A program made the translations under genes and the position numbers. Source: Carboxydothermus hydrogenoformans Z-2901 (GTDB taxonomy: Bacteria; Bacillota; Z-2901; Carboxydothermales; Carboxydothermaceae). From it: a stretch of DNA of 64,000 nt. The notes under the pieces are model-generated. The model made no database searches, was not told the origin of the DNA, and saw nothing but the letters and a program-made list of their open reading frames with translations. Position 1 is the first letter of the stretch, and each line of letters starts with the position of its first letter. Below, piece after piece: positions 36,456 through 47,302 of the stretch. The stretch is from positions 248,001 to 312,000 of the forward strand of contig NC_007503.1 in NCBI RefSeq assembly GCF_000012865.1, written 5' to 3'.

Positions 36456-38840
36456 GTGGAAACAAGGGAATTACCGCTTTTGCCATTACGGGGCCTTTTG
36501 GTTTTTCCCTATATGGTTATACATTTAGATGTAGGCCGGGAAAAATCCATTGCTGCTATAGATCAAGCAATGATTTCCGACCGCATTATTTGTCTGGCTA
36601 CGCAAAAGGATGCCCAAATTGATGAGCCAACTCCGGACGATATATTTGCGGTAGGAACCATCGCCGAAATAAAGCAGCTTTTAAAACTTCCAGGAGGAAC
36701 GTTAAGGGTTTTAGTTGAGGGTATCCAGCGGGCCAAAATTAAAAAGTACATAGAAAAGGAACCTTTTTTCCGCGTGGAAGTGGAGGTGACCCAGGAAGAG
36801 GTAAGTAAAACCCCGGAAATCCAGGCGTTAACCCGCAGTTTAATTTACCAGTTTGAGCAGTACGTTAAACTTTCCAAAAGAATTCCGCCGGAAACGGCCA
36901 TAACCGTAGTTAATTTAGAGGAACCGGGGCGCCTGGCGGATGTGGTGGCAAGTCATTTGCCTTTAAAAATTGAAGATAAACAGAGAATCCTTGAAGCACT
37001 GGATGTAAAGAAACGGCTGGAAATTTTGCTGGAAATTTTAGCCCGGGAACTGGAAATAGTAGAAATAGAGCGGCGGATAAATTTGCGGGTTAGAAAGCAA
37101 ATGGAAAAAACTCAGAAGGAGTATTATCTGCGGGAACAGCTTAAAGCCATTCAGCGGGAATTGGGGGAAAAAGACGAAAGGGTTGCCGAAGGGGAAGAGT
37201 ACCGGGAAAAAATTAAAGAAGCTAAGCTTCCGAAGGAAGTTGAGGAAAAGGCCTTAAAAGAAGTGGAAAAGTTAGAAAAAATGCCACCGATGGCTGCTGA
37301 AGCAACGGTGGTGCGAAATTACCTTGATTGGATATTGGCTCTTCCCTGGAATCGTCGCACCAAAGACCGCCTGGATATTAAACTTGCGGAGCAGATACTG
37401 GAGGAAGACCATTACGGGTTGGAAAAGGTTAAAGAACGAATTTTAGAATATTTGGCGGTGCGAAAACTTACCAAGAAAATGAAAGGGCCCATTCTCTGCT
37501 TTGTGGGACCGCCGGGGGTGGGTAAAACATCCCTGGCGAAATCAATCGCCCGGGCCTTAGAACGAAAATTTGTGCGTATTTCGCTGGGGGGCGTACGGGA
37601 TGAAGCGGAAATCCGGGGACACCGGCGGACTTATGTGGGGGCCTTACCGGGACGCATAATTCAGGGAATGCGCAATGCCGGAAGCCAAAACCCGGTATTT
37701 CTCCTGGATGAGATTGATAAAATGAGCATGGATTTTAGAGGTGACCCCTCGGCGGCTCTTTTAGAAGTTCTGGATCCGGAACAAAATAACAGCTTTTCGG
37801 ACCATTATATTGAGCTGCCTTTTGATTTATCCCATGTCCTGTTTATTACGACTGCTAATAATTTATATAACATACCCCGTCCGCTTTTGGACCGGATGGA
37901 AGTCATCCATATCCCTGGCTATACCGAGGAGGAGAAACTGGTCATCGCGGAAAAGTATCTTTTACCAAAGCAGCTAAAGGAACACGGTTTAAAGCCCAAA
38001 AATCTCAAAATCTCCACCAATACCTTCTTAAAAATTATTCGGGAATATACCCGGGAATCGGGAGTTAGAAATTTAGAACGGCAAATTGCCTCCCTTTGCC
38101 GGAAAGCTGCCAAAGAAATCGTCACCGATAACGTGGAGGAAGTAAAAATTACCGTAAGCAACCTGGAGAGGTATCTGGGTATACCCAAGTACCGGTACGG
38201 TATCGCGGAAGCGGAGGATGAGGTAGGGGTTGCTACCGGTCTGGCCTGGACGGAAGTGGGCGGCGATGTAATGTTTATTGAAGTTTCGGTTCTTAAAGGG
38301 AGCGGCAAGCTCTACCTTACCGGTAAATTAGGAGAAGTAATGAAAGAATCGGCGCAAGCAGGCTTTTCCTACATTCGCTCCCGGGCAAAAGAGCTGGGCA
38401 TTGAAGAAAACTTCCACGAAAAATACGATTTACACATCCACGTCCCCGAGGGAGCAATTCCCAAGGACGGCCCATCGGCGGGGATAACGATGGCAACGGC
38501 TATGGTGTCGGCTTTATCGGGACAAAAGGTGCGTAAGGACGTAGCCATGACCGGGGAAATTACCTTACGGGGAAAGGTACTGCCTATTGGTGGACTTAAA
38601 GAAAAAATTTTAGCGGCCAAGCGGGCAGGAATAAAAACCATCATTATTCCCCATGAGAACCGGAAAGAACTGGATGAAATTTCTCCGCAGGTAAAACGGG
38701 GCCTGAAGTTTATCCTGGTAAAGCACATGGATGAAGTTTTAGAGGCAGCTTTAATTCGGAAAGAAAAACCTGAAATTGAGCCGCCGGTGCCGGCGGAAGA
38801 AAAGGAAGTCACCGAACCATCGGAGATTTCCGTGCACTAA
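36456..38840 (+). CDS. lon: ATP-dependent protease Lon (LonA)
   Basis: Cytoplasmic hexameric protease of 794 residues. N-terminal LAN substrate-binding domain (1-200, [23 protein letters not shown]), coiled coil (about 200-300), AAA+ domain with Walker [17 protein letters not shown] and Walker [13 protein letters not shown], and the S16 domain with Ser in [14 protein letters not shown] and Lys in [12 protein letters not shown]. The C-terminal 20 residues are proline- and glutamate-rich. GTG start after GGGAGGTGG. Completes a tandem lonB-lon pair. Confidence 0.97.
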   Translation: METRELPLLPLRGLLVFPYMVIHLDVGREKSIAAIDQAMISDRIICLATQKDAQIDEPTPDDIFAVGTIAEIKQLLKLPGGTLRVLVEGIQRAKIKKYIEKEPFFRVEVEVTQEEVSKTPEIQALTRSLIYQFEQYVKLSKRIPPETAITVVNLEEPGRLADVVASHLPLKIEDKQRILEALDVKKRLEILLEILARELEIVEIERRINLRVRKQMEKTQKEYYLREQLKAIQRELGEKDERVAEGEEYREKIKEAKLPKEVEEKALKEVEKLEKMPPMAAEATVVRNYLDWILALPWNRRTKDRLDIKLAEQILEEDHYGLEKVKERILEYLAVRKLTKKMKGPILCFVGPPGVGKTSLAKSIARALERKFVRISLGGVRDEAEIRGHRRTYVGALPGRIIQGMRNAGSQNPVFLLDEIDKMSMDFRGDPSAALLEVLDPEQNNSFSDHYIELPFDLSHVLFITTANNLYNIPRPLLDRMEVIHIPGYTEEEKLVIAEKYLLPKQLKEHGLKPKNLKISTNTFLKIIREYTRESGVRNLERQIASLCRKAAKEIVTDNVEEVKITVSNLERYLGIPKYRYGIAEAEDEVGVATGLAWTEVGGDVMFIEVSVLKGSGKLYLTGKLGEVMKESAQAGFSYIRSRAKELGIEENFHEKYDLHIHVPEGAIPKDGPSAGITMATAMVSALSGQKVRKDVAMTGEITLRGKVLPIGGLKEKILAAKRAGIKTIIIPHENRKELDEISPQVKRGLKFILVKHMDEVLEAALIRKEKPEIEPPVPAEEKEVTEPSEISVH

Positions 38841-38867
38841 AGACCACCGTTATTCGGTGGTCTTTTT
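38839..38867. terminator. bidirectional terminator between lon and the convergent gene
   Basis: AAGACCACCG/CGGTGGTCTT stem followed by Ts on the + strand; its left side has AAAG that gives a weak U-run on the - strand. It separates two convergent genes. Confidence 0.85.
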
Positions 38868-39774
38868 ATGAAAAGATTTTTTGAAAAACAAAAAGGAGAA
38901 GATCGGTAAAACTAACTTTTTCCCTGATTTGCTGCAAAAGTTTTGTGTAAAAAGAGCTTTGAAAAAAAGGGCCCTGAGGGTTATTGTAGTATTGCTGAGC
39001 TATGGCCACGGTTGCCGGGTTAAAGGAAAGGTTTTTTGAGAAAAACCCCTCATTATTCAGAAAAAGAAACAGCTTTTGCTGTGTTGCGGGGGCAAGGGAT
39101 AAAAAAGCGGTGGCTTCAGGGTTCTGGTAAAAAGCTTTTTGTCCGTGATAAAGGGCGGAAATAATATTTTGTAAGTCCTTAAATTTGATATCATCTTTTA
39201 CCGCTAAAACAGCAAGATCCGGGGCTTTAATAACCGCGAAGGGAGTTAATTTTTTCAGGGGAGTTAAGGTGGAAGCAATGTAAAGATTTCCAATACCGGC
39301 CGTAAATGCTTCTTCTTTTATTTCTTCCGGTAAATCGAAGTAAGGGGTGTAGTCTTTATATGGTTTTATCCCCTGCCGGGATAAAAAATCCACTACATCC
39401 CGGTACTGTTTACTTCCCCTGGGAGGAAGGATTATCGCTTTATTTTTGAAAGAAAAATTTTGAGCAGGATTTCTTAGATAAATAGAATACGGCTCGAAGT
39501 TTGACAATTTTATAAGTATTTTATAGCCGGCAGGGATTTTTTCCGATGCTTTTACGGCGATTAATGCCGCCTGGTCTAAATTATCCACAACTTTAACTTT
39601 AGTTCCGTATAACTCCCAGTAGCCCTTATCGGTTAAATAATACAGTAACCAGAAATGGGGGGAATTTTTGGGTAAGAAAAGTCCGTAAATAGTTTGTTTA
39701 TTTAATTTCAGGGTTAAAAATATTCCAAATATCAAACAAACTAACAGAAGGATGCTACCAATAATTTTTTTCAT
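38866..39774 (-). CDS. exported protein resembling ABC-type substrate-binding (NMT1/NitT-like) proteins
   Basis: A 302-residue protein with an N-terminal signal anchor (IIGSILLLVCLIFGIFLTL) and no lipobox. The next stretch, LPKNSPHFWLLYYLTDKGYWE, resembles the start of NMT1/SsuA-type binding proteins, where a ligand-binding lobe begins this way. Later PYKDYTPYFDLPEEIKEEAF and LAVLAVKDDIKFKDLQNI fit the same fold. No permease or ATPase gene is adjacent. It is one of the few - strand genes and is isolated. The assignment is by resemblance only. Confidence 0.55.
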   Translation of the reverse strand: MKKIIGSILLLVCLIFGIFLTLKLNKQTIYGLFLPKNSPHFWLLYYLTDKGYWELYGTKVKVVDNLDQAALIAVKASEKIPAGYKILIKLSNFEPYSIYLRNPAQNFSFKNKAIILPPRGSKQYRDVVDFLSRQGIKPYKDYTPYFDLPEEIKEEAFTAGIGNLYIASTLTPLKKLTPFAVIKAPDLAVLAVKDDIKFKDLQNIISALYHGQKAFYQNPEATAFLSLAPATQQKLFLFLNNEGFFSKNLSFNPATVAIAQQYYNNPQGPFFQSSFYTKLLQQIREKVSFTDLLLFVFQKIFS

Positions 39775-39817
39775 AATATCACCCTAAAAAAACTGTTATG
39801 CAGCAACTTGTTTAAAG

Positions 39818-39846
39818 TTGACAGTTTCCCGGGAAGAATATAAAAT
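39818..39846 (+). promoter_or_regulatory. promoter of valS-folC
   Basis: Perfect TTGACA (39818), 17-bp spacer, TAAAAT (39841). Transcription would start near 39853, at the 5' end of the T-box leader. Confidence 0.75.
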
Positions 39847-39849
39847 AAT

Positions 39850-40104
39850 TTCCAAGCGAAAAGGAAAAAATGATGCCGGGGAGGAGTACCGAAATGCCTC
39901 CATGCAGAGAGGAAAGCCCCTGGGCTGAAAGGCTTTCCTGGCAGGCTTCGGGAACGTCGCCCCTAAGATTGTGAAGGGGAAGCCAGTACCTTTCACCGGG
40001 TTATGCCCGTTATAGCTATAAAGTGCCGGGAGCGTTGTATCCCGGAAGCAAGGTGGTACCGCGGAAAGTGCCTCTTTCGCCCTTGGGTGAAAGGGGCTTT
40101 TTCT
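39850..40104 (+). promoter_or_regulatory. T-box riboswitch (valine) controlling valS
   Basis: A leader of about 255 nt. The T-box sequence AAGGTGGTACCGCGG (40050-40064) contains TGGT, which pairs with the ACCA end of uncharged tRNA-Val. A terminator stem AGTGCCTCTTTCGCCC with its complementary GGGTGAAAGGGGC and a T-run ends near 40104. Upstream stem I includes the paired GGAAAGCCC/GGGCTGAAAGGCTTTCC region. A GTC in GGGAACGTCGCCCC (39956-39958) is the likely specifier codon, matching valine. Uncharged tRNA-Val would stabilise the antiterminator and allow valS transcription. Confidence 0.9.
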
Positions 40105-40144
40105 ATAATGGTTGATATGATACAACATAAAGAGAAAAGGAGGA

Positions 40145-42781
40145 ATGACGGTGACCTTACCTTCGGTTTATTCTCCCCAGGAAGTGGAAAGAAAATGGTA
40201 TAAATACTGGGAGGAAAATGGCTTTTTCCATACCGAACCCGATGAACGGGAACCTTTTTGTATTGTTATGCCACCGCCCAATGTTACCGGTCAGCTTCAC
40301 ATGGGGCACGCCCTGGATAACACCATGCAGGATATCCTTGCCCGTTACAAAAGAATGCAGGGTTTTAATACCCTCTGGCTTCCGGGAACCGACCATGCGG
40401 GGATTGCCACCCAGGCTAAAGTAGAGGAAGAACTGCGAAAAGAAGGACTTACCAAAGATGATTTGGGCCGGGAAAAGTTTTTAGAAAGGGTTTGGGCCTG
40501 GAAAGAAAATTACGGTAACCGCATAACCGAACAGCTTAGAACCCTCGGGGCTTCGTGCGACTGGAAACGGGAACGTTTTACCCTGGATGAAGGTTGCTCC
40601 GAGGCGGTAAAAGAGGTATTTTTGCGCCTTTATGAAAAAGGGCTTATATACCGGGACTACTACATTACCAACTGGTGTCCCCACTGTAAAACCACTATTT
40701 CCGATATTGAAGTAGAGCATCTGGAAAGAGAAGGAAAACTTTACTATATTAACTATCCTCTGGAAGACGGCAGCGGCTATCTTACCGTAGCAACTACCCG
40801 GCCGGAGACCATGTTAGGCGATACGGCAGTAGCGGTCCATCCGGAAGATGAGCGGTACCGGGAGCTAATCGGCAAAAACGTGATTTTACCTCTGGTAAAC
40901 CGGCCGATACCGGTTATAGCCGATGAGTATGTGGATAAGGAGTTTGGCACCGGAGCGGTGAAGATTACTCCGGCCCACGATCCCAACGATTTTGAAGTGG
41001 GACTTCGGCATAAGCTGCCGCAGGTAGTAGTTTTAGATGACGATGCGGTAATGAATGAAAACGCCGGAAAGTACCGGGGGCTTGACCGGTATGAGGCGCG
41101 TAAGAAAATAGTTGAAGATTTAAAAGATTTGGGCCTTCTCGTTAAGGAGGAAGAGATAACACACTCTGTTGGTCATTGTTACCGTTGCGATACGGTTATC
41201 GAACCGCGGCTTTCCAAACAGTGGTTTGTCAAAATGAAGCCTCTGGCGGAGCCGGCCATAGAAGCGGCTTTAACGGGAAAAGTGAAGTTTGTGCCGGAAC
41301 GCTTTACCAAAATTTATCTTAACTGGCTGTATAACATCCGGGACTGGTGCATTTCCCGGCAGCTCTGGTGGGGTCACCGGATTCCCGTATGGTACTGTGA
41401 CGAATGCGGTGAAGTTATCCCTTCCCGGGAAGAAGTAAAAAGCTGTCCTAAATGCCAGAGTACCAAGGTCCATCAGGACCCCGATGTGCTGGATACCTGG
41501 TTTTCTTCGGCTCTCTGGCCTTTTTCCACCCTGGGCTGGCCCCAAAATACCGAAGAGCTGAAGTACTACTATCCAACCTCGGTTCTGGTTACCGGCCGGG
41601 ATATTATCTTCTTCTGGGTGGCCCGGATGCTTTTCATGGGCCTGGAATTCATGAAAGAAGTACCTTTTAAGGAAGTTTTAATCCACGGTCTTGTTTTAGA
41701 TGCCCAGGGGAGAAAAATGAGTAAGTCCCTGGGTAACGGGGTTGATCCGGTAGAAGTTATTGCAAGCCACGGAGCCGATAGCTTAAGGTTTATGCTGGTA
41801 ACCGGCAACACTCCCGGAAATGATTTAAGATTTCACTTTGAGCGACTGGATGGGGCCCGAAACTTTGCCAATAAACTCTGGAACGCTTCCCGCTTTGTGT
41901 TAATGAATCTCGAAGGATTTACTCCTCAGGGAATAAAGCAAGAAGAGCTTACCTTAGCGGATCGCTGGATTTTAGCACGGTTAAACGCTGTAATTGACAG
42001 GGTAACTGCTTTTTTGGACGAGTATGAGTTAGGGGAAGCGGCCCGGGAACTGTACGAGTTTATCTGGGATGAGTTTTGCGATTGGTATGTGGAGCTTACC
42101 AAGCCCCGTTTATACGGGAAAATGCCCGGTGGGGATACCGCCCGGGAAGTGCTGTATGCGGTTTTAAAGACTACCCTGGAGTTACTCCATCCCTTTATGC
42201 CGTTTATTACCGAAGAAATCTGGCAAAGACTTCCCCATGAAGGAAAGACGATAATGCTGGCGCCCTGGCCGAAAGGACGGGCGGATTATGAAAATCCCGA
42301 GGCGGTTAAACAAATGAGCAGCTTAATGGAGGTTATCCGGGAAATAAGAAGGCTTAGGGCTGAGGTTAACGTCCCACCCGCCAAGCGCGGTGAAGTTATT
42401 TTAGTGACTGCGGACGAACAATTAACCCGCTTACTTAACGAAAACGCCTGGGCAATAGCAGCTTTAGCCCAAAGCGAACCACGGGTTGTTCCGAAGATGG
42501 AGGTGCCGCAGGGAGCTTTAACCGGAGTTGCGGCAGGAGTGACTATTTATTTACCGCTTAAGGACCTAATTGACCTGGAAAAGGAAAAAGAGCGGCTTAA
42601 TAAAGAGCTCAAAAAAGTTCTGGCGGAAATCGAACGGCTTAATCAGAAGTTAAATAATCCTGGATTTTTAGCTAAAGCTCCGGCAGAAGTGGTCAATAAA
42701 GAGCGGGAAAAGCTAACGGCCTTTTACCGGGAAAAGGAAGTCTTGGAACAAAGGATAGGGATGCTTTCCCATGAACTATAA
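40145..42781 (+). CDS. valS: valyl-tRNA synthetase
   Basis: Class I synthetase of 878 residues. HIGH motif as [15 protein letters not shown] near residue 42, the large CP1 editing domain (about 190-340, [18 protein letters not shown]), zinc-type [20 protein letters not shown] near 418, KMSKS as [14 protein letters not shown] near 520, an anticodon-binding helical domain and the ValS C-terminal coiled coil (about 810-870). AAAGGAGGAATG supports the start. Regulated by the T-box upstream. The 3' end overlaps folC by 11 bases. Confidence 0.98.
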   Translation: MTVTLPSVYSPQEVERKWYKYWEENGFFHTEPDEREPFCIVMPPPNVTGQLHMGHALDNTMQDILARYKRMQGFNTLWLPGTDHAGIATQAKVEEELRKEGLTKDDLGREKFLERVWAWKENYGNRITEQLRTLGASCDWKRERFTLDEGCSEAVKEVFLRLYEKGLIYRDYYITNWCPHCKTTISDIEVEHLEREGKLYYINYPLEDGSGYLTVATTRPETMLGDTAVAVHPEDERYRELIGKNVILPLVNRPIPVIADEYVDKEFGTGAVKITPAHDPNDFEVGLRHKLPQVVVLDDDAVMNENAGKYRGLDRYEARKKIVEDLKDLGLLVKEEEITHSVGHCYRCDTVIEPRLSKQWFVKMKPLAEPAIEAALTGKVKFVPERFTKIYLNWLYNIRDWCISRQLWWGHRIPVWYCDECGEVIPSREEVKSCPKCQSTKVHQDPDVLDTWFSSALWPFSTLGWPQNTEELKYYYPTSVLVTGRDIIFFWVARMLFMGLEFMKEVPFKEVLIHGLVLDAQGRKMSKSLGNGVDPVEVIASHGADSLRFMLVTGNTPGNDLRFHFERLDGARNFANKLWNASRFVLMNLEGFTPQGIKQEELTLADRWILARLNAVIDRVTAFLDEYELGEAARELYEFIWDEFCDWYVELTKPRLYGKMPGGDTAREVLYAVLKTTLELLHPFMPFITEEIWQRLPHEGKTIMLAPWPKGRADYENPEAVKQMSSLMEVIREIRRLRAEVNVPPAKRGEVILVTADEQLTRLLNENAWAIAALAQSEPRVVPKMEVPQGALTGVAAGVTIYLPLKDLIDLEKEKERLNKELKKVLAEIERLNQKLNNPGFLAKAPAEVVNKEREKLTAFYREKEVLEQRIGMLSHEL

Positions 42782-44069
42782 CGAAGCGCTGGAATTTTTA
42801 AGTAACCTTACCAAATTTGGAATTAATTTGGGTTTAGGGAGGATTTCTGAACTTTTAAAAAGGCTTGGCAATCCGCAGGAAAAGGTAAAGGTAGTTCACA
42901 TCGGTGGAACAAACGGTAAGGGGTCGGTTTGTTCGTTAACGGCTTCGGTGTTGGCGGAGGCGGGGTATAAAACGGGGCTTTTTACCTCGCCCCACCTTTC
43001 CCGGTATACCGAACGCTATAAAATAAACGGTAAAGAAATTTCGCCGGAAAGGGTTTCTCAGCTGGTGACGGAAATAAGACCGTTACTTTTGGCGATGGTA
43101 GAGGAAGGTTTTGAACATCCTACCGAGTTTGAAGTGTCCACGGCGATGGCTTTTAAGTATTTTGCCGAAGAGGAAGTTGATTTTGTGGTTTTAGAAGTAG
43201 GACTGGGAGGCTTAATTGATTCTACCAATGTGGTTTCCCGTCCGGAAGTTGTGGCGATTACCAATGTGGGAATGGACCATATGGATTATCTGGGAAATAC
43301 CATTACCGAAATTGCCCGGGTTAAGGCGGGGATAATAAAGCCGGGAGTGCCGGTGGTAACCGCGGCAACAGGGGAGGCTCTGGAAGTTATCAAAGAGGTA
43401 GCAAAAGAGAAAAACAGTCCCCTTTTGGATGTTAATAAGGACATCGTTTTAAATTTAAAAGAAAAAAGCTTAAAAGGGCAGGTTTTTGACCTTATTTACC
43501 GGGGTGAAACCTATCCAGAGATAAAAATCCGCCTTTTAGGAGCCCATCAGCTTTTAAATGCCAAAACTTCTTTTGGTATTCTTAATATCCTGCGGGAAAA
43601 ATATAACATACCGGTGGAAGCAATTTACCGGGGATTTAGCAACGCCACCTGGTCGGGGCGTTTTGAGTATATTCCGGGAAATCCGCCGGTACTTCTCGAT
43701 GGGGCGCACAATCACGATGGAGTTAGAGCTTTAAGGCAAGCTTTTACTGACTATTTTCCCGGTGTAAAGCCGGTACTGCTCCTGGGAGTTTTAGCCGATA
43801 AAGAGCGGGAAAAAGTGGTGGCGGAGCTTTTAGATTTACCCTTAGAAGTGGTAGTGACCCGACCGCCAACTCCCCGAGCAGGAGATATCACCGTCTTAGC
43901 AAGGCTTTTTAAAGAAAAAGGGGTTAGGGTGAAGGTTATCGAAGAACCGACCGAAGCTTTATCTTACGGCCTGGAAATTGCGCAAGAATACCAAACCCTC
44001 TTATTAATTACCGGTTCCCTTTATATGATTGGCGAAATCCGCCCTTTACTTTTGCAGGATAGAGATTAG
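42771..44069 (+). CDS. folC: folylpolyglutamate synthase / dihydrofolate synthase
   Basis: Adds glutamates to folates, and probably to dihydropteroate. A Mur-ligase-family enzyme of 432 residues with P-loop [14 protein letters not shown] near residue 45, the folate-site [33 protein letters not shown], and the C-terminal domain [15 protein letters not shown]. The valS-folC arrangement is standard in Firmicutes. ATG lies in the valS 3' end. Confidence 0.96.
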   Translation: MNYNEALEFLSNLTKFGINLGLGRISELLKRLGNPQEKVKVVHIGGTNGKGSVCSLTASVLAEAGYKTGLFTSPHLSRYTERYKINGKEISPERVSQLVTEIRPLLLAMVEEGFEHPTEFEVSTAMAFKYFAEEEVDFVVLEVGLGGLIDSTNVVSRPEVVAITNVGMDHMDYLGNTITEIARVKAGIIKPGVPVVTAATGEALEVIKEVAKEKNSPLLDVNKDIVLNLKEKSLKGQVFDLIYRGETYPEIKIRLLGAHQLLNAKTSFGILNILREKYNIPVEAIYRGFSNATWSGRFEYIPGNPPVLLDGAHNHDGVRALRQAFTDYFPGVKPVLLLGVLADKEREKVVAELLDLPLEVVVTRPPTPRAGDITVLARLFKEKGVRVKVIEEPTEALSYGLEIAQEYQTLLLITGSLYMIGEIRPLLLQDRD

Positions 44070-44098
44070 ACGGGCTTTTGCCCGTTTTTTCTTTTTTA
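44070..44098 (+). terminator. rho-independent terminator after folC
   Basis: ACGGGC/GCCCGT stem, four-T loop, then a long T-rich tract. Confidence 0.85.
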
Positions 44099-44210
44099 TT
44101 TGTGAAGGTATAGCTGTTTTTACCGACCACTGACCACCGACGACTTACGACCGTTAATGCATATTCTTTTCGCTTTTCCTCAATACTATAAAGAGGAAAG
44201 GAGGGACAAA

Positions 44211-45809
44211 ATGGGATTATGGGTAAAAATTACAAAAATTTTTAAGGGTAAGGGAAACAGTTCATCTTTTAAAGAAGAAAAGCCAACCAGGCTTTCGCAG
44301 TATAAAGAAAAAAAGTTTTCCGGTAAAGTGGAGGTAGATGTTGGTGAAATAAAAAAAATCCTCGGTAATCCTTCGGATCTTTTAATAAGGGAGTTTAGCT
44401 ATTACGGGGTTGCGGCGGCGGCGGTAATGATTGATGGTTTGGTGGATAAAATGGTGGTTATTGATGGGATTTTAAAGCCTTTGATGGTTGAAGCCAAAAT
44501 TGCCCGGGAAAAGCCCGCTGACCCTTATAAAAGTTTGAAAGAAGAAATGCTGGCTATTGCGGAAATTAAAGAGGTTCAAACCCTGGACGAGTTTCTGCTG
44601 GCGGTGCTGTCCGGTGAAGTCGGGCTTCTTCTGGAAAATTGTTCGGTGGCCCTTTTGGCCAGCGCCAAGGGCTGGGCAAGCCGGTCGGTGACCGAGCCGA
44701 TGAATGAAGTGGTGGTGCGGGGCCCGCAGGAAGGTTTTACCGAAACTATCCGGGTAAATACAACCTTAATCCGGCGGCGGGTCCGTTCGCCCTACCTCCG
44801 GTTTGAAGCTTTAAAAATCGGGCGGATTTCCCAGACCGATGTGGTAATAGCGTATCTCGAAGACATTGCTAATCCCCAAATTGTGGAGGAAGTACGGAAT
44901 AGGCTTTCCCGGATTGATGTGGATGCTATTTTAGAAAGCGGTTATATTGAAGAGTTTATAGAGGACGATCCCTTTAACATCTTTCCCCAGATTAAACATA
45001 CCGAGCGACCCGATAAAGCGGTAGCGGATTTGTTAGAGGGAAAGGTGGTAATTTTAACCGACGGAACTCCTTTAGCCTTGATAGTACCGGCTACCTTTCC
45101 CGAGTTCTTTCAAGCGGCGGAAGATTATTATGAAAAATATTTCATCGGAAACTTTTTACGCTTAATTCGCGTTTTAGCTTTTTTTATTGCTATGTTTTTA
45201 CCTTCCCTTTACATTGCTATTATTACCTATCACCAGGAAATGATTCCAACGGAACTTTTAATAAATATCTGGGCTTCCCGCTCGGGCGTACCTTTTCCTG
45301 CTTTTGTTGAAGCGTTAATTATGGAGATTGCCTTTGAAGCTCTCAGGGAAGCGGGGGTGCGCCTGCCGCGTCCCGTTGGTCAGGCGGTGAGTATCGTTGG
45401 AGCATTAATAATCGGGCAGGCGGCAGTTGAAGCGGGAATTGTATCTACTTCCATGGTTATTACCGTTGCCATTACCGGAATTGCTTCCTTTGCCATTCCG
45501 GCTTTTAACATGGCCGTAGCGGCCCGGATTTACCGCTTTGGGATGATGGTTTTAGCGGCAACTTTTGGCATGTTCGGACTGATGATGGGCTTTATCCTTT
45601 TAGTTATCATGCTTTGCAATACCCGTTCCTTTGGCGTTCCTTACCTGGCCCCGATAGCACCCTTAAGCATTCCCGACCAGCGGGACGTTGTTGTAAGATT
45701 GCCCCGGTGGCTTATGGTCAAGAGGCCCAAACACTTTCGTCCACTGGATGAGCGGCGGATAAAAGAAGGATTAAGACCGGGCTTTCCGAAAGGGGAAAAA
45801 AGGAGATGA
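44211..45809 (+). CDS. spore germination receptor A subunit (GerA/GerKA family)
   Basis: A 532-residue integral membrane subunit of a nutrient germinant receptor. A large N-terminal cytoplasmic region (about 1-300; REFSYYGVAAAAVMIDGLVD, then VALLASAKGWASRSVTEPMNEVVVRGPQEGF, the family signature) is followed by four to five membrane spans between about 305 and 490 (FLRLIRVLAFFIAMFLPSLYIAI, ALIIGQAAVEAGIVS). ATG 44211 is preferred because AAAGGAGGGACAAA precedes it; an upstream in-frame ATG at 44157 has no ribosome site. Followed by a C subunit gene with ATGA overlap. Confidence 0.93.
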   Translation: MGLWVKITKIFKGKGNSSSFKEEKPTRLSQYKEKKFSGKVEVDVGEIKKILGNPSDLLIREFSYYGVAAAAVMIDGLVDKMVVIDGILKPLMVEAKIAREKPADPYKSLKEEMLAIAEIKEVQTLDEFLLAVLSGEVGLLLENCSVALLASAKGWASRSVTEPMNEVVVRGPQEGFTETIRVNTTLIRRRVRSPYLRFEALKIGRISQTDVVIAYLEDIANPQIVEEVRNRLSRIDVDAILESGYIEEFIEDDPFNIFPQIKHTERPDKAVADLLEGKVVILTDGTPLALIVPATFPEFFQAAEDYYEKYFIGNFLRLIRVLAFFIAMFLPSLYIAIITYHQEMIPTELLINIWASRSGVPFPAFVEALIMEIAFEALREAGVRLPRPVGQAVSIVGALIIGQAAVEAGIVSTSMVITVAITGIASFAIPAFNMAVAARIYRFGMMVLAATFGMFGLMMGFILLVIMLCNTRSFGVPYLAPIAPLSIPDQRDVVVRLPRWLMVKRPKHFRPLDERRIKEGLRPGFPKGEKRR

Positions 45810-46963
45810 AAAGAACCTTAGCGGCTTTGTTAATTATCGGGCAAATTTTCTTTTTTGGCTGTTGGAGCAGAATGGAATTAGAAGATTTAGCAATTGTGCA
45901 GGGCGTAGGGGTGGATGAAAATAAAAAAGGTTTAAAAAAAGACCGGTACTTATTTTCGGTGCAGGTGGTCAATCCCAGCGCTCTTACCAGTAAGGGAGGT
46001 GGCGGTGGAGAAAAGCCTTACGTCATAAGACTTATTAGCGGCGAACTTTTTTTTACCTCTTTGCGGGAACTTAATATGGAAACGGCTTTACGCCTGTATT
46101 ATGCCCACAACCGGGTGATACTTATTTCTGAAGATGTAGCCCGGCGCGGTTTAAAAAACCTTTTGGATTTTTTTGAGAGAAACCCGCAGTTTCGCCGGGA
46201 TAATTACGTATTAATAGTTCAGGGTAAGGCTGTTGATGTTTGGGATGGGTTTTCTGGTCTGGTAAAGGTTCCGGCAATAGCTATCTATGATTTAGCTCAA
46301 AAGTCGTATCTTACTGCGGAAGCAGGGATTATCGAATTAGGGGATTTTATAGAACTGTTGGAAGAGGAAGGAGTGGACCCTTACGCTCCGGGGGTAAAGA
46401 TTTTGACCAAGAAGGGACGGAAAGATATTCGGGTATTTCAAACGGCTCTTTTTAAAAACGACAAGTTGGCGGGCTGGCTTGATGAAAAACAGTCTCGGGG
46501 TTTGCTGATTGTTACCAACAAAGTGAAAGGCGGGATTACTGATGTTACTAACCCCTTTAATCCCGAAGACAAGCTTTCGGTAGAATTGGAAAGGTCAAAA
46601 ACCCAGTGGGAACTGAAAGTGTTTGAAGATAAACCTGTTGTGAAACTTAAGGTGGAAACAGAAGGGATTATAACCGAGGCCCAGAACGGCCTTGATTTTA
46701 GTAAAAAGGAAACTTTTCAAAAATTAAATCGGGAGTATGCCAAATCGGTCCGCCGCGATATTTTGGCGTTTATTAATAAAACCAAGGAAATTGGCGCAGA
46801 TCCTGCCGGTTTTGGCCGTTTTATCTACCGGGAAAACCCCGGGCTCTGGCAGGAGTTAAAAGATGACTGGGAGGAGGAAATTAAAAATTTGACGATAGAG
46901 GTAAAGGTTCAAGCTAAAATTGTTAGAACAGGGATGACAACCGCTTCAATTAAACCCCAGTAG
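45806..46963 (+). CDS. spore germination receptor C subunit, Ger(x)C lipoprotein
   Basis: A 385-residue lipoprotein of the GerC family. Signal peptide ends in lipobox FFFGC (Cys about residue 19), then the diagnostic WSRMELEDLAIVQGVGVDE. The remaining residues fit the three-domain GerBC structure (GELFFTSLRELNMETALRLYYAHNRVILISED; late FQKLNREYAKSVRRDILAFI). It sits on the outer face of the inner spore membrane with the A subunit. Start overlaps gerA (ATGA). Confidence 0.93.
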   Translation: MKRTLAALLIIGQIFFFGCWSRMELEDLAIVQGVGVDENKKGLKKDRYLFSVQVVNPSALTSKGGGGGEKPYVIRLISGELFFTSLRELNMETALRLYYAHNRVILISEDVARRGLKNLLDFFERNPQFRRDNYVLIVQGKAVDVWDGFSGLVKVPAIAIYDLAQKSYLTAEAGIIELGDFIELLEEEGVDPYAPGVKILTKKGRKDIRVFQTALFKNDKLAGWLDEKQSRGLLIVTNKVKGGITDVTNPFNPEDKLSVELERSKTQWELKVFEDKPVVKLKVETEGIITEAQNGLDFSKKETFQKLNREYAKSVRRDILAFINKTKEIGADPAGFGRFIYRENPGLWQELKDDWEEEIKNLTIEVKVQAKIVRTGMTTASIKPQ

Positions 46964-46976
46964 GGTGGTGGTTTTC

Positions 46977-47192
46977 TTGGCATATCTTGTGGTAGGGTTA
47001 TATTTGCTGATATTGGGTGTTTTTGGCTATCCCCTCCTGCGGGATAGGGAATACCGGGAATTAACCGTATTTTCCGTTTTAATGTTAATTTCCTTTTATT
47101 ACGTATTAGCGGTTATGCTGGATTGGCCCTTAATAAATCCTGCTTTACCGGTTATGAAAATTGGTAAAATTATTAGCGGTTTCTTTAAATAA
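46977..47192 (+). CDS. small two-TM protein, candidate germination receptor D-type subunit
   Basis: A protein of about 71 residues with two hydrophobic helices (AYLVVGLYLLILGVFGYPLL and LTVFSVLMLISFYYVLAVML) joined by a charged RDREYREL turn. Size, topology and position right after gerC resemble the small D proteins that modulate germinant receptors in Bacillus (established for some species). TTG 46977 has the best spacing to GGGTGGTGG; GTG 46965 or 46968 would add four residues at most. No gerB permease gene is present in this operon. Confidence 0.65.
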   Translation: MAYLVVGLYLLILGVFGYPLLRDREYRELTVFSVLMLISFYYVLAVMLDWPLINPALPVMKIGKIISGFFK

Positions 47193-47302
47193 TTTTTGAT
47201 AGTTTTTGGCTTTTTTCTTTAAATAAAAAATTTGAGTATATAAAGGTAATTTTTTTGGAACAAGGAGAATTACCTATAAAAAACTTTTATTATTAAGGGT
47301 TA
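47193..47302. promoter_or_regulatory. intergenic region with an AGGTAATT/AATTACCT inverted repeat
   Basis: AGGTAATT (47244-47251) is inverted as AATTACCT (47268-47275) around a 16-base spacer. It may be an operator or a weak hairpin between the germination operon and rex; no T-run is adjacent to its right arm. Confidence 0.3.

Noticed and set aside
37919-38308. 129-codon - strand frame inside lon
   Set aside because: Antisense shadow of the AAA+/protease region of lon; composition is serine/arginine-rich nonsense.
44124-44156. GACCACTGACCACCGACGAC-type tract before gerA as a repeat or operator
   Set aside because: Only one copy is present in the window, so no repeat can be shown; noted as low-complexity intergenic sequence.
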